Shown one piece after another: positions 14,836 through 21,544 of a stretch of 21,544 bases of DNA. Origin of the DNA: an uncultured Clostridia bacterium (lineage in GTDB: Bacteria > Bacillota > Clostridia > UMGS1810). The notes under the pieces were generated by a model. The model was not told the DNA's origin and searched no databases. It was given only the letters and a program-made list of their open reading frames with translations. The stretch lies in the NCBI GenBank assembly GCA_934463115.1, contig CAKSIN010000034.1:1-21544 (forward strand). Reading direction: 5' to 3'. Made by a program: the position numbers and the translations under genes. Positions within the stretch are counted from its first letter, which is position 1. Each line of letters begins with the position of its first letter.

Positions 14836-15633
14836 ATGAAAAAAATAGTATCATTATTCATGTCGGCAGCAATGCTTTTTGCAGTTGCCTGCTCGCTTAC
14901 ATCCTGCGGCGGAAACAAAAAGGTTACGCTCAAGATTCTTGACACCGAGTACGCAAAAGAGGATTATGCAATTTGTATTGCGAAAGAAAACACAGAACTT
15001 TTGGACAAAGTTAATGCCGCTCTCAAAGAAATTACAGACGACGGCACAGCGCAGAAAATTGTTGACAAGTATATTTCCGACAAGGACAGCGGTCTTAAGT
15101 TCCAGGAAAATGCCGAAGGCAAAGACGAGCTCCACATGGCTACAAACGCTCAGTTCCCGCCCTATGAATTCTACAAGGACGAGAAAATCGTTGGTATAGA
15201 TGCCGAAATGGCAGCCGCTATTGCCGATAAACTCGATATGAAGCTTGTTATCGACGATATGGATTTCGACGCAATTATTACAGCCGTCCAGTCCGGCAAG
15301 GCTGATATGGGTATGGCAGGTATGACAGTTACCGAAGACAGACTTAAATCCATAAACTTCTCCGACTCCTATGCAACAGGTATTCAGTCGGTTATCGTTC
15401 CGGAGGGCAGCAAAATTACAACTGTTGATGATCTTTCGGATTCAAAATACCTTATCGGTACACAGAAAGGTACAACGGGCGATATCTATGCCGAGGATGA
15501 TTTCGGTGCAGACAGAGTTAAGAAATATGCTTCGGGAAATGAAGCCGTTCAGGCACTTGTAACAGGCAAGATTGATTGTGTTATCATCGACAACGAACCT
15601 GCAAAGGCATATGTTGAAGCTAACAACAAATAA
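14836..15633 (+). CDS. Polar amino acid ABC transporter substrate-binding lipoprotein, apparently circularly permuted
   Basis: This type II (SBP_bac_3) lipoprotein captures an amino acid for import. A signal peptide ends in LTSC (Cys24). The next block, LKILDTEYAKEDYAICIAKE (32-51) through IVDKYIS (75-81), is what normally ends proteins of this family. After a short linker comes the usual beginning, LHMATNAQFPPYEFY (99-113), then GIDAEMA (120-126), GMAGMTVTEDR (159-169, ligand-carboxylate R169), GTQKGTTGD (208-216) and IDNEPAKAY (251-259, amine-binding D252). The chain stops at residue 265, just where the displaced block would follow. No second copy of the block remains, so this is a permutation rather than a duplication. 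All parts of both lobes are present once, so binding is expected to persist. Permease and ATPase genes follow. Confidence 0.88.
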   Translation: MKKIVSLFMSAAMLFAVACSLTSCGGNKKVTLKILDTEYAKEDYAICIAKENTELLDKVNAALKEITDDGTAQKIVDKYISDKDSGLKFQENAEGKDELHMATNAQFPPYEFYKDEKIVGIDAEMAAAIADKLDMKLVIDDMDFDAIITAVQSGKADMGMAGMTVTEDRLKSINFSDSYATGIQSVIVPEGSKITTVDDLSDSKYLIGTQKGTTGDIYAEDDFGADRVKKYASGNEAVQALVTGKIDCVIIDNEPAKAYVEANNK

Positions 15634-15658
15634 TAATTAATTCGGATCTACACATGGT

Positions 15659-15704
15659 CTGCCGCACCGCACAGGCGGAATTTCCGCCGGCTCGGGTGCG
15701 GCAG
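15659..15704 (+). other. Long hairpin between the binding-protein and permease genes
   Basis: CTGCCGCACC (15659-15668) pairs perfectly with GGTGCGGCAG (15695-15704), and an inner GGCGG/CCGCC stem (15674-15678 with 15684-15688) lies inside. Only a weak TCCTTTGTT follows, so it is not a full terminator. Hairpins at this place in ABC operons commonly protect the binding-protein mRNA or terminate partially, so that more binding protein than permease is made. Confidence 0.75.
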
Positions 15705-15744
15705 TCCTTTGTTGCATTTATAAAAAGAAACGGTTGGTGATAAA

Positions 15745-16473
15745 ATGAAATCATGGTTTACCGAATTTAAGGCTGATTTTATACTGAATTTTGTAACGGA
15801 AAACCGCTGGAAATTCATTACAAGCGGTCTCAAGAGTACACTTATAATCACATTCTTTGCTGTGCTGATTGGTGTTGCTCTCGGTGTTTTGGTGGCTATC
15901 GTCCGCGCCGGATACGAAAAGAACTATGACGATATGCAAAAGGGCTTCGGCAAATTTATGCTGTGGCTCATGAACGCAATATGCAAGGTGTATCTTACCG
16001 TGATACGCGGAACACCTGTTGTTGTGCAGCTGATGATTATGTACTACATAATTTTTGCCACATCGCGAAACAGCCTTCTTGTGGCGATACTGGCATTCGG
16101 AATCAACTCCGGAGCGTATGTTGCCGAAATAGTCCGCTCGGGAATAATGTCTATAGATGCCGGTCAGTTTGAGGCCGGGCGCAGCCTCGGATTCGACTAC
16201 AAATCCACAATGTGGTATGTAATCATTCCCCAGGCTTTCAAAAATATTCTGCCTGCATTGGCAAACGAGTTTATTGTATTACTCAAAGAAACATCGGTTG
16301 CCGGTTATGTTACGATACGCGACCTCACAATGGGCGGCAACATTATCCGTTCCGCAACATATTCCCCATTTTTGCCCCTCATTGCCGTGGCAGTTATATA
16401 CCTGGTAATGGTAATGTTCTTTACAAAACTTGTGGGTATTCTTGAAAGGAGGCTGCGTAAGAGTGAACGATAA
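15745..16473 (+). CDS. Polar amino acid ABC transporter permease (HisM/GlnP family)
   Basis: This is the membrane channel of the importer. The 242-residue protein has about five hydrophobic helices. It carries the family signature VYLTVIRGTPVVVQL after helix 1 and the cytoplasmic EAA loop EAGRSLGFDYKSTMWYVIIP, which docks on the ATPase. A second family motif, LLKETSV, follows. GGTTGGTGAT precedes the ATG. Only one permease gene is present, so the channel is probably a homodimer. The 3' end overlaps the ATPase gene by 11 bases. Confidence 0.92.
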   Translation: MKSWFTEFKADFILNFVTENRWKFITSGLKSTLIITFFAVLIGVALGVLVAIVRAGYEKNYDDMQKGFGKFMLWLMNAICKVYLTVIRGTPVVVQLMIMYYIIFATSRNSLLVAILAFGINSGAYVAEIVRSGIMSIDAGQFEAGRSLGFDYKSTMWYVIIPQAFKNILPALANEFIVLLKETSVAGYVTIRDLTMGGNIIRSATYSPFLPLIAVAVIYLVMVMFFTKLVGILERRLRKSER

Positions 16474-17212
16474 TAACAATTACCTTATTAAAACAGACGC
16501 CCTCTGCAAATTCTATAACGGCGGCGATATCAAGGCGCTGAACAATGTGTCCGCCGGAATAAAAAAGGGCGAGGTTGTGGTTGTAATCGGTCCGTCCGGA
16601 AGCGGAAAATCAACATTTTTGCGCTCGCTTAACCTTCTTGAGCGCCCCACATCGGGAACGATAACATTTGACGGATGCGAAATAACCGATCCGAAAACAA
16701 ATATCAATCTTCACCGTCAGAAAATGGGAATGGTTTTTCAGCATTTTAACCTTTTTCCGCATATGACGATTTTAAAGAATATGACAATCGCACCCACAAA
16801 ACTTTTGAAAATACCGAAAGAAGAAGCCGAGAAAAAGGCTCTTGAACTGCTTGAACGTGTGGGGCTGGGAGATCGCGCGTATTCGTATCCGAGCCAGCTG
16901 TCCGGCGGTCAGAAACAGCGTGTGGCAATAGTGCGCGCTCTGTGCATGCAGCCGGAGGTAATGCTGTTTGACGAACCCACATCGGCTCTTGATCCCGAAA
17001 TGGTCGGCGAAGTGCTGGACGTAATGAAAGAGCTTGCGCACGACGGAATGACAATGGTTGTTGTAACCCATGAAATGGCATTTGCCCGCGAGGTCGGCAA
17101 CCGTGTAATATTTATGGACGAGGGCAAAATAATGGAGGAAGGCACGCCGGAAGATATATTTGAAAATCCGAAATGCGACCGCCTGAAATCATTCCTTGCA
17201 AAAGTGCTGTAA
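16463..17212 (+). CDS. Polar amino acid ABC transporter ATP-binding protein (GlnQ family)
   Basis: This cytoplasmic ATPase of the importer has 249 residues with all motifs intact: Walker A GPSGSGKST (43-51), Q-loop in VFQHFNLFPH (91-100), signature LSGGQ (146-150), Walker B VMLFDEP (166-172) and the switch histidine H203 in VTHE. The FQHFNLFPHMT stretch is characteristic of polar amino acid importers. A GTG start at 16463 is chosen because AAGGAGG (16446-16452) lies ten bases upstream; earlier in-frame codons lie within the permease gene without a site. The overlap with the permease implies coupled translation. Confidence 0.92.
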   Translation: MNDNNNYLIKTDALCKFYNGGDIKALNNVSAGIKKGEVVVVIGPSGSGKSTFLRSLNLLERPTSGTITFDGCEITDPKTNINLHRQKMGMVFQHFNLFPHMTILKNMTIAPTKLLKIPKEEAEKKALELLERVGLGDRAYSYPSQLSGGQKQRVAIVRALCMQPEVMLFDEPTSALDPEMVGEVLDVMKELAHDGMTMVVVTHEMAFAREVGNRVIFMDEGKIMEEGTPEDIFENPKCDRLKSFLAKVL

Positions 17213-17230
17213 AATATATTTAGAGTCTTA

Positions 17231-17278
17231 AAAACAAAGGAGTTTTTGCGCTGTATGTGCCGACTCCTTTGTTTTTTT
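17231..17278 (+). terminator. Intrinsic terminator of the amino acid importer operon
   Basis: CAAAGGAGT (17235-17243) pairs with ACTCCTTTG (17263-17271), extended by A-T pairs, and is followed by seven T residues. It starts about 19 bases after the ATPase stop. Confidence 0.88.
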
Positions 17279-17299
17279 CTGCAAAAAAAGCGAAAAGTA

Positions 17300-17328
17300 T
17301 TGATTTATATAAAGATTTTTGGTATTAT
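17300..17328 (+). promoter_or_regulatory. Promoter of the gltX-glnS operon
   Basis: TTGATT (17300-17305), a 17-base spacer and TATTAT (17323-17328) lie upstream. The leader to the ATG at 17364 is only about 30 bases, too short for a T-box element, so these synthetases do not seem to be under tRNA-sensing control. Confidence 0.65.
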
Positions 17329-17363
17329 ATATATTATGGAAAAAAATATTAAAGGGTGGTACG

Positions 17364-19016
17364 ATGGATTACAACAAACTTGCACAGCTGCTTTTTCCGA
17401 ATGTAACGGAAACATGTGAATATTATGAAGAAAAATTTCCGCAAAGAGACTTGCCCGAGGGCGCAAAGGTTACACGCTTTGCTCCGAGTCCGACAGGTTT
17501 TCTGCATATAGGCGGTCTGTTTGCCGCGCTGATATCCGAAAGAACGGCGCACCGCAGCGGTGGAAAATTTATATTGCGTATCGAGGACACCGACAAAAAA
17601 AGAGAAGTTGAAAACGGTGTTGAAAAAATTGTCGAAGGTCTGAACGGTTTCGGAATACAGATAGATGAGGGTTATGTTTCCTCCGATTCGGAAGTCGGAG
17701 ATTACGGTCCGTACAAGCAGAGTCTGCGCGCACCGATATATCATTGCTACGCAAAATCCCTGGTTGAAAAAGGTATGGCATACCCTTGCTTTTGCAGTGA
17801 GGAATACCTATCCGAAATACGCGAAAAGCAGGAGGCCGCAAAGGAACTGCCGGGCTACTACGGAAAATACGCGCGCTGCCGCGAGCTGACATATGAGCAG
17901 ATAGAAGAAAACATCAAAGCCGGAATGCCGTATGTTCTGCGCCTCAAATCCCCGGGAAGTGAGGACAAAAGGATATCGTTCAAAGACGGAATACGCGGAA
18001 AAATTGAACTTCCGGAAAACATAACGGACGTGGTAATTCTTAAATCCGACGGTATACCGACATACCATTTTGCACATGTTGTGGATGACCACCTGATGCG
18101 GACAACACATGTTATCCGCGGTGATGAATGGATATCATCGGCGCCGATTCACCTGCAGATGTTCTCCATGCTCGGGCTCAAACCGCCGAAATACGCGCAT
18201 ATTGCCCCTATTCTGAAAGAGGACGGAAACGGAAAAAGAAAGATATCAAAGCGCAAGGATCCCGAAGCGGCAGTTACATGGTACAGCGAACAGGGATATC
18301 CGGCAGACGGTGTAATAGAATACCTGCTCAACCTGGCGAACTACAACTTTGAGGATTTCCGCCGCGCAAACAAAAAAGCACCGTGGACAGACTTTGATTT
18401 GCAAATGAATAAGATGAGCAACTCGGGTGCATTGTTTGACGAGGTTAAACTGAATGATATATGCAAAAATGTTATTGCGTCCTACACTGCCGACAAGGTT
18501 TATGAACTCGCGTCCGAATGGGCAAACACATATGATTCCGAACTGTATACTCTCCTCACGCGCGACGAGGCGCTTTCAAAGGCCATGTTCGGATTCGACC
18601 GCAATCCCGACAAACCGCGAAAAGACATTGCCAAATGGTCGGAAGTGAGAAACGCGTTTTCCTTTATGTTTGACGAACTGTTCGAAAACAAATACGACGA
18701 AATATCAAACATAGAAAAAAGTGATATTGCCGCCCTGCTCGACGCATACATCTGTATGTATGACGAAAATGCCGACAGCAGCCTGTGGTTCGACACGCTC
18801 AAAGACCTTTCGGAAAAATTTGGGTTTGCCCGCGAAGTTAAAGAGTACAAAAAGAATCCCGATGCATACAAGGGACATGTGGGCGATGTGAGCAATGTAA
18901 TACGCGTTGCGGTGACGGGCAGAACCAAATCGCCCGATCTGTATTCAATAATGCAAACTCTCGGCAAGGAGCGTGTTATTGAAAGAATAAATATGTACAA
19001 AGGAGCTGTTTTATAA
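17364..19016 (+). CDS. gltX: Glutamate--tRNA ligase
   Basis: This class I synthetase charges tRNA-Glu. The 550-residue protein has the HIGH-type motif PSPTGFLHIGG (41-51), the zinc-knuckle CFC (142-144) with a third Cys at 172, a family-typical HVVDDHLMRTTHVIRGDEW stretch, and the KMSKS-type loop KRKISKRKDP (about 290-300). The C-terminal third is the helical anticodon-binding region. It is longer than the roughly 480-500 residues common in bacteria, partly through a 35-residue N-terminal extension before the catalytic domain. ATG 17364 is chosen for its AAAGGGTGG site; the frame is open further upstream only into the promoter. Its stop overlaps the start of glnS (TAATG). Confidence 0.95.
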   Translation: MDYNKLAQLLFPNVTETCEYYEEKFPQRDLPEGAKVTRFAPSPTGFLHIGGLFAALISERTAHRSGGKFILRIEDTDKKREVENGVEKIVEGLNGFGIQIDEGYVSSDSEVGDYGPYKQSLRAPIYHCYAKSLVEKGMAYPCFCSEEYLSEIREKQEAAKELPGYYGKYARCRELTYEQIEENIKAGMPYVLRLKSPGSEDKRISFKDGIRGKIELPENITDVVILKSDGIPTYHFAHVVDDHLMRTTHVIRGDEWISSAPIHLQMFSMLGLKPPKYAHIAPILKEDGNGKRKISKRKDPEAAVTWYSEQGYPADGVIEYLLNLANYNFEDFRRANKKAPWTDFDLQMNKMSNSGALFDEVKLNDICKNVIASYTADKVYELASEWANTYDSELYTLLTRDEALSKAMFGFDRNPDKPRKDIAKWSEVRNAFSFMFDELFENKYDEISNIEKSDIAALLDAYICMYDENADSSLWFDTLKDLSEKFGFAREVKEYKKNPDAYKGHVGDVSNVIRVAVTGRTKSPDLYSIMQTLGKERVIERINMYKGAVL

Positions 19017-20662
19017 TGGAAAATACATCTAATTTTATTCACGATGCGATAGATAAAGATTTGTCGGACGGTGTATATAACCGCGTTCAGACGCGTTTTC
19101 CGCCCGAACCGAACGGATATCTGCATATCGGGCATGTAAAGGCGATTAACATCGATTTTTCAACAGCAAAAAAGTATCACGGGACATGCAATCTGCGTTT
19201 TGACGACACAAACCCCACCAAAGAAGATGTGGAGTATGTGGACTCAATTATGGAAGATATTAAATGGCTCGGCTTTGAATGGGACAATGTGTACTATGCG
19301 TCCGACTATTTTCCGGAGATACACAAGTGCGCGATAAAGCTTATTAAAAAAGGTCTTGCTTATGTGGACGACCTCAGCGCCGATGAAATACGCGAATACC
19401 GCGGAACACTCACCGAGCCCGGAAAAGAAAGTCCGTACCGCAACAGAAGTATTGAAGAAAATCTTGATTTGTTTGAAAGAATGACAAACGGCGAATTTGA
19501 GACAGGTGCCAAGGTGCTGCGCGCAAAAATCGACATGGCATCCGGAAACATAAACATGCGCGATCCCATTATATACCGTGTTTTGCATGCAACTCATCAC
19601 CGCACGGGTGACAAATGGTGCGTGTACCCGATGTATGACTTTGCGCATCCTATATCCGACACCGCAGAGGGTGTTACACATTCGCTGTGCTCTCTCGAAT
19701 TTGAAGACCACAGACCGCTGTATGACTGGGTTCTCAAAGCCTGTGACTACCCCACCCCGTCGAGACAGATAGAGTTTGCAAGGCTCAACCTTACAAACAC
19801 ACTCACAAGCAAACGCAAATGCTTGAAGCTTGTGCGCGACAAAATTGTTGACGGCTGGGACGATCCGAGAATGTCTACAATATGCGGTATGCGCAGAAAA
19901 GGTTACCCTGCCGAGGCTCTTATTGACTTTGTGGAGCGAATCGGCGTGGCGAAGGCATTCAGCGTTGTTGATTACGGAATACTGGAACACTGCGTGCGCG
20001 AAAACCTGAATCTTCATGCTCCGCGCGCAATGGCTGTTTTAGATCCGCTCAAAATTACGATATCCAACTACCCTGAGGGCGAAGGTGAGCTCCTCAGCGT
20101 TGATATCAACCCGAATGACGAATCCGCCGGAACAAAAGAAGTTTCTTTTTCAAGGAATATTTATATTGAAAAATCAGACTTTATGGAAGTGCCGGTTAAG
20201 GGCTACAAGAGGCTTACACCCGACAATGAGGTTCGCCTTAAGGGTGCATACTTTATAAAAGTGGAAAAAATTATAAAAGACGAAAACGGAAATGTAACCG
20301 AACTTGTCTGCACATATGATCCGGCTTCAAAGGGCGGAAATTCGCCCGACGGCAGAAAAGTCAAGGGTACAATTCAGTGGGTTGACGCAAATAACTGCCT
20401 CAACGCAACAGTGAATATGTACGACAAACTGTTCCTTACATCGAATCCGGGCGAACTGGAGGATTACCTCGAAAATCTGAATCCCGATTCGCTTAAAGTT
20501 ATTGAAAACTGCAAGATAGATGCCGACCTTAAAGACGCAAAACCCGGCGATAGCTTTCAGTTTATGAGAAACGGCTACTTTACCGTTGATAAATATTCGA
20601 CGGACGATAATGTGGTATTTAACCTCACAGCATCACTTAAAGACTCATTTAACGTTCGGTAG
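19016..20662 (+). CDS. glnS: Glutamine--tRNA ligase
   Basis: This class I synthetase charges tRNA-Gln directly. The 548-residue protein has RFPPEPNGYLHIGHVKAI with the HIGH motif (37-40), the GlnRS-type YPMYDFAHPISD segment and a KMSKS-equivalent loop LTSKRKCLKLV (about 262-272). The C-terminal two-barrel anticodon domain contains RNIYIEKSDF and ends in ADLKDAKPGDSFQFMRNGYF. Length is standard. Many Gram-positives lack GlnRS and use Glu-tRNA amidation instead; Clostridia that have it often keep it beside gltX, as here. Translation is coupled by the one-base overlap, with AAGGAG at 18999-19004. Confidence 0.95.
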   Translation: MENTSNFIHDAIDKDLSDGVYNRVQTRFPPEPNGYLHIGHVKAINIDFSTAKKYHGTCNLRFDDTNPTKEDVEYVDSIMEDIKWLGFEWDNVYYASDYFPEIHKCAIKLIKKGLAYVDDLSADEIREYRGTLTEPGKESPYRNRSIEENLDLFERMTNGEFETGAKVLRAKIDMASGNINMRDPIIYRVLHATHHRTGDKWCVYPMYDFAHPISDTAEGVTHSLCSLEFEDHRPLYDWVLKACDYPTPSRQIEFARLNLTNTLTSKRKCLKLVRDKIVDGWDDPRMSTICGMRRKGYPAEALIDFVERIGVAKAFSVVDYGILEHCVRENLNLHAPRAMAVLDPLKITISNYPEGEGELLSVDINPNDESAGTKEVSFSRNIYIEKSDFMEVPVKGYKRLTPDNEVRLKGAYFIKVEKIIKDENGNVTELVCTYDPASKGGNSPDGRKVKGTIQWVDANNCLNATVNMYDKLFLTSNPGELEDYLENLNPDSLKVIENCKIDADLKDAKPGDSFQFMRNGYFTVDKYSTDDNVVFNLTASLKDSFNVR

Positions 20663-20691
20663 ACGCAATTTATATCGATATTAAAAAGACG

Positions 20692-20727
20692 AAAATCCCC
20701 GTTCCGCTTCGTGGTACGGGGATTTTT
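20692..20727 (+). terminator. Intrinsic terminator after glnS
   Basis: AAAATCCCCGT (20692-20702) pairs perfectly with ACGGGGATTTT (20716-20726), a small inner stem caps it, and a short T-run follows. It lies 30 bases past the glnS stop. Confidence 0.85.
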
Positions 20728-20752
20728 AAGTTATTATTGTGTTCCGCGCGTT

Positions 20753-20820
20753 CTCACAGCCGTGAGACAAATGATGAATTTGTTAAACTCCCTCATAGAT
20801 GGAGCCTTTTATCTTCCCAC
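20753..20820 (+). repeat. Degenerate partial unit at the start of the tandem repeat array
   Basis: GCCGTGAG, then a similar spacing to ACTCCCTCA and GGAGCC, then CCCACCAA, repeats the order seen at 21057-21215 in a shortened and diverged form. It is therefore an eroded tail end of a repeat unit ahead of the first full copy. Confidence 0.6.
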
Positions 20821-20855
20821 CAAACAGCACCAAGTAAACTAACTTCCTCACTGCG

Positions 20856-21152
20856 GAAAATTCCCTTTCCGCCGTTCGGCCTTGAAAGCGAGCAGTTGAC
20901 GTGTTGCACGAAGAAAAACCGTACACAGCGCAAATTCAATACCGAATTTAATCTTTTTCCATTGTTTCGGTATTGAATTTAGCCGAACTGCGGTGCGATA
21001 ACTTCGGGTTCGATTCTCGTATGCCTAAGCGCATAACACGTCCTGTGAGATTTCACCGCCGTGAGTCGGACAGGAAATTTGATATACTCCCTCAGTCAGC
21101 TAACGCTGACAGCTCCCTCGGGGAGGGAGCCAAATAGCGGGCATTATCAAGC
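20856..21152 (+). repeat. First full copy of the long tandem repeat
   Basis: This roughly 297-base segment is nearly identical to 21248-21544 at a constant offset of 392. It holds a 15-bp perfect stem (20932-20946 with 20966-20980) and two small hairpins at the end, GTCAGC-TAAC-GCTGAC (21095-21110) and GCTCCCTC-GGG-GAGGGAGC (21112-21130). Its longest open frames are short, overlap on both strands and show no protein signature, so I treat it as non-coding. Similar CTCCCTCAGTC...GGGAGCC elements are, to my knowledge, widespread in gut Clostridia genomes. Confidence 0.88.
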
Positions 21153-21247
21153 GATTGTGGTTGTCGGCGGAACGGTTGATAACCGTTCCCTACGGTTCTT
21201 ACCTCCCACCAATCAGCACCAAGCAAACAAAACAGCTTTTGGTCTCC
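21153..21247 (+). other. Spacer between the two repeat copies
   Basis: This stretch is unlike the equivalent region before the first copy, except for the CCCACCAATCAGCACCAAG-like segment at 21205-21223, which matches 20816-20834. It also holds a short dyad GGAACGG-TTGATAA-CCGTTCC (21168-21188). No gene is seen. Confidence 0.55.
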
Positions 21248-21544
21248 GAAAATTCCCTTTCCGCCGTTCGGCCTTGAAAGCGAGCAGTTGACGTGTTGCA
21301 CGAAGAAAAACCGTACACAGCGCAAATTCAATACCGAATTTAATCTTTTTCCATTGTTTCGGTATTGAATTTAGCCGAACTGCGGTGCGATAACTTCGGG
21401 TTCGATTCTCGTATGCCTAAGCGCATAACACGTCCTGTGAGATTTCACCGCCGTGAGTCGGACAGGAAATTTGATATACTCCCTCAGTCAGCTAACGCTG
21501 ACAGCTCCCTCATGGAGGGAGCCAAATAGCGGGCATATTCAAAC
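21248..21544 (+). repeat. Second copy of the long tandem repeat, running to the window edge
   Basis: It matches 20856-21152 almost base for base. The clearest difference, apart from the last few bases, is two substitutions in the loop of the last hairpin (CTCGGGGAG against CTCATGGAG), with both stem arms unchanged. The 15-bp stem lies at 21324-21338 and 21358-21372. The array probably continues beyond the window. Confidence 0.88.

Noticed and set aside
14836..15633. Simple duplication of a C-terminal segment, or a misassembly, to explain the binding protein
   Set aside because: The segment is present only at the N-terminus and absent at the C-terminus, the signal peptide and frame are continuous, and the DNA after the stop shows no leftover of it. 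Misassembly cannot be fully excluded without reads.
17279..17363. T-box leader ahead of gltX
   Set aside because: The leader is about 30 bases, too short, and no T-box consensus or specifier stem is visible.
20998..21025. tRNA T-arm-like sequence (GGGTTCGATTCTCGT) in the repeat, also in the second copy
   Set aside because: The loop looks like TTCGATT with a partial stem, but no acceptor, D-arm or anticodon arm can be built around it, so it is not a tRNA gene. At most it is a tRNA-derived fragment.
21061..21331. Short open frames on both strands of the terminal repeats
   Set aside because: They overlap each other, lack ribosome sites and recognisable domains, and coincide with the hairpin repeat.

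Overview
The window looks like chromosome of a low-to-mid GC Gram-positive bacterium of the class Clostridia, probably an uncultured gut lineage. This rests on strong AGGAGG-type ribosome binding sites, textbook sigma-A promoters with 17-bp spacers (at least six can be read), intrinsic terminators, lipoprotein signal peptides, Clostridia-style transporter operons and a BspA-like giant surface protein. No rRNA, tRNA, CRISPR array or transposase was found.

Layout. 1-700: a small minus-strand membrane protein whose terminator is built from a remnant of a dispersed repeat. 769-4414: a plus-strand operon with a DUF5662-like protein, a ZnuABC-type metal uptake system (lipoprotein, ATPase, permease) and the MntP-type manganese exporter. 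4417-5259: a convergent lipoprotein with a metallo-beta-lactamase-like fold that has lost most of its metal ligands. 5415-6245: a RelE/HigB-type toxin and Xre antitoxin pair with a perfect palindromic operator inside its promoter. 6286-12490: one 2012-residue secreted protein with an intact transglutaminase-like triad, a long array of BspA-type leucine-rich repeats, three Ig-like (Big_2) domains and a cadherin-like sandwich. This stretch is visibly richer in A+T than its neighbours and is bracketed by near-identical 21-bp direct repeats.

12574-14742: a two-gene sugar operon (Gfo/Idh/MocA oxidoreductase and IolE-like TIM barrel) with a perfect promoter and a LacI-family-like palindrome just downstream of the start point. 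14764-17278: a polar amino acid ABC importer (lipoprotein, permease, ATPase). 17300-20727: gltX and glnS, translationally coupled. 20753-21544: a tandem array of about 392-bp non-coding repeats that runs off the window edge.

The most interesting item is the substrate-binding lipoprotein at 14836-15633. Its polypeptide order appears circularly permuted: the 50-residue segment that normally ends such proteins sits directly after the signal peptide, and the protein stops where that segment would normally begin. Other points of interest are the degenerate metallo-beta-lactamase-like lipoprotein, the pairing of metal import with manganese export in one operon, and the repeat family found at both ends of the window.
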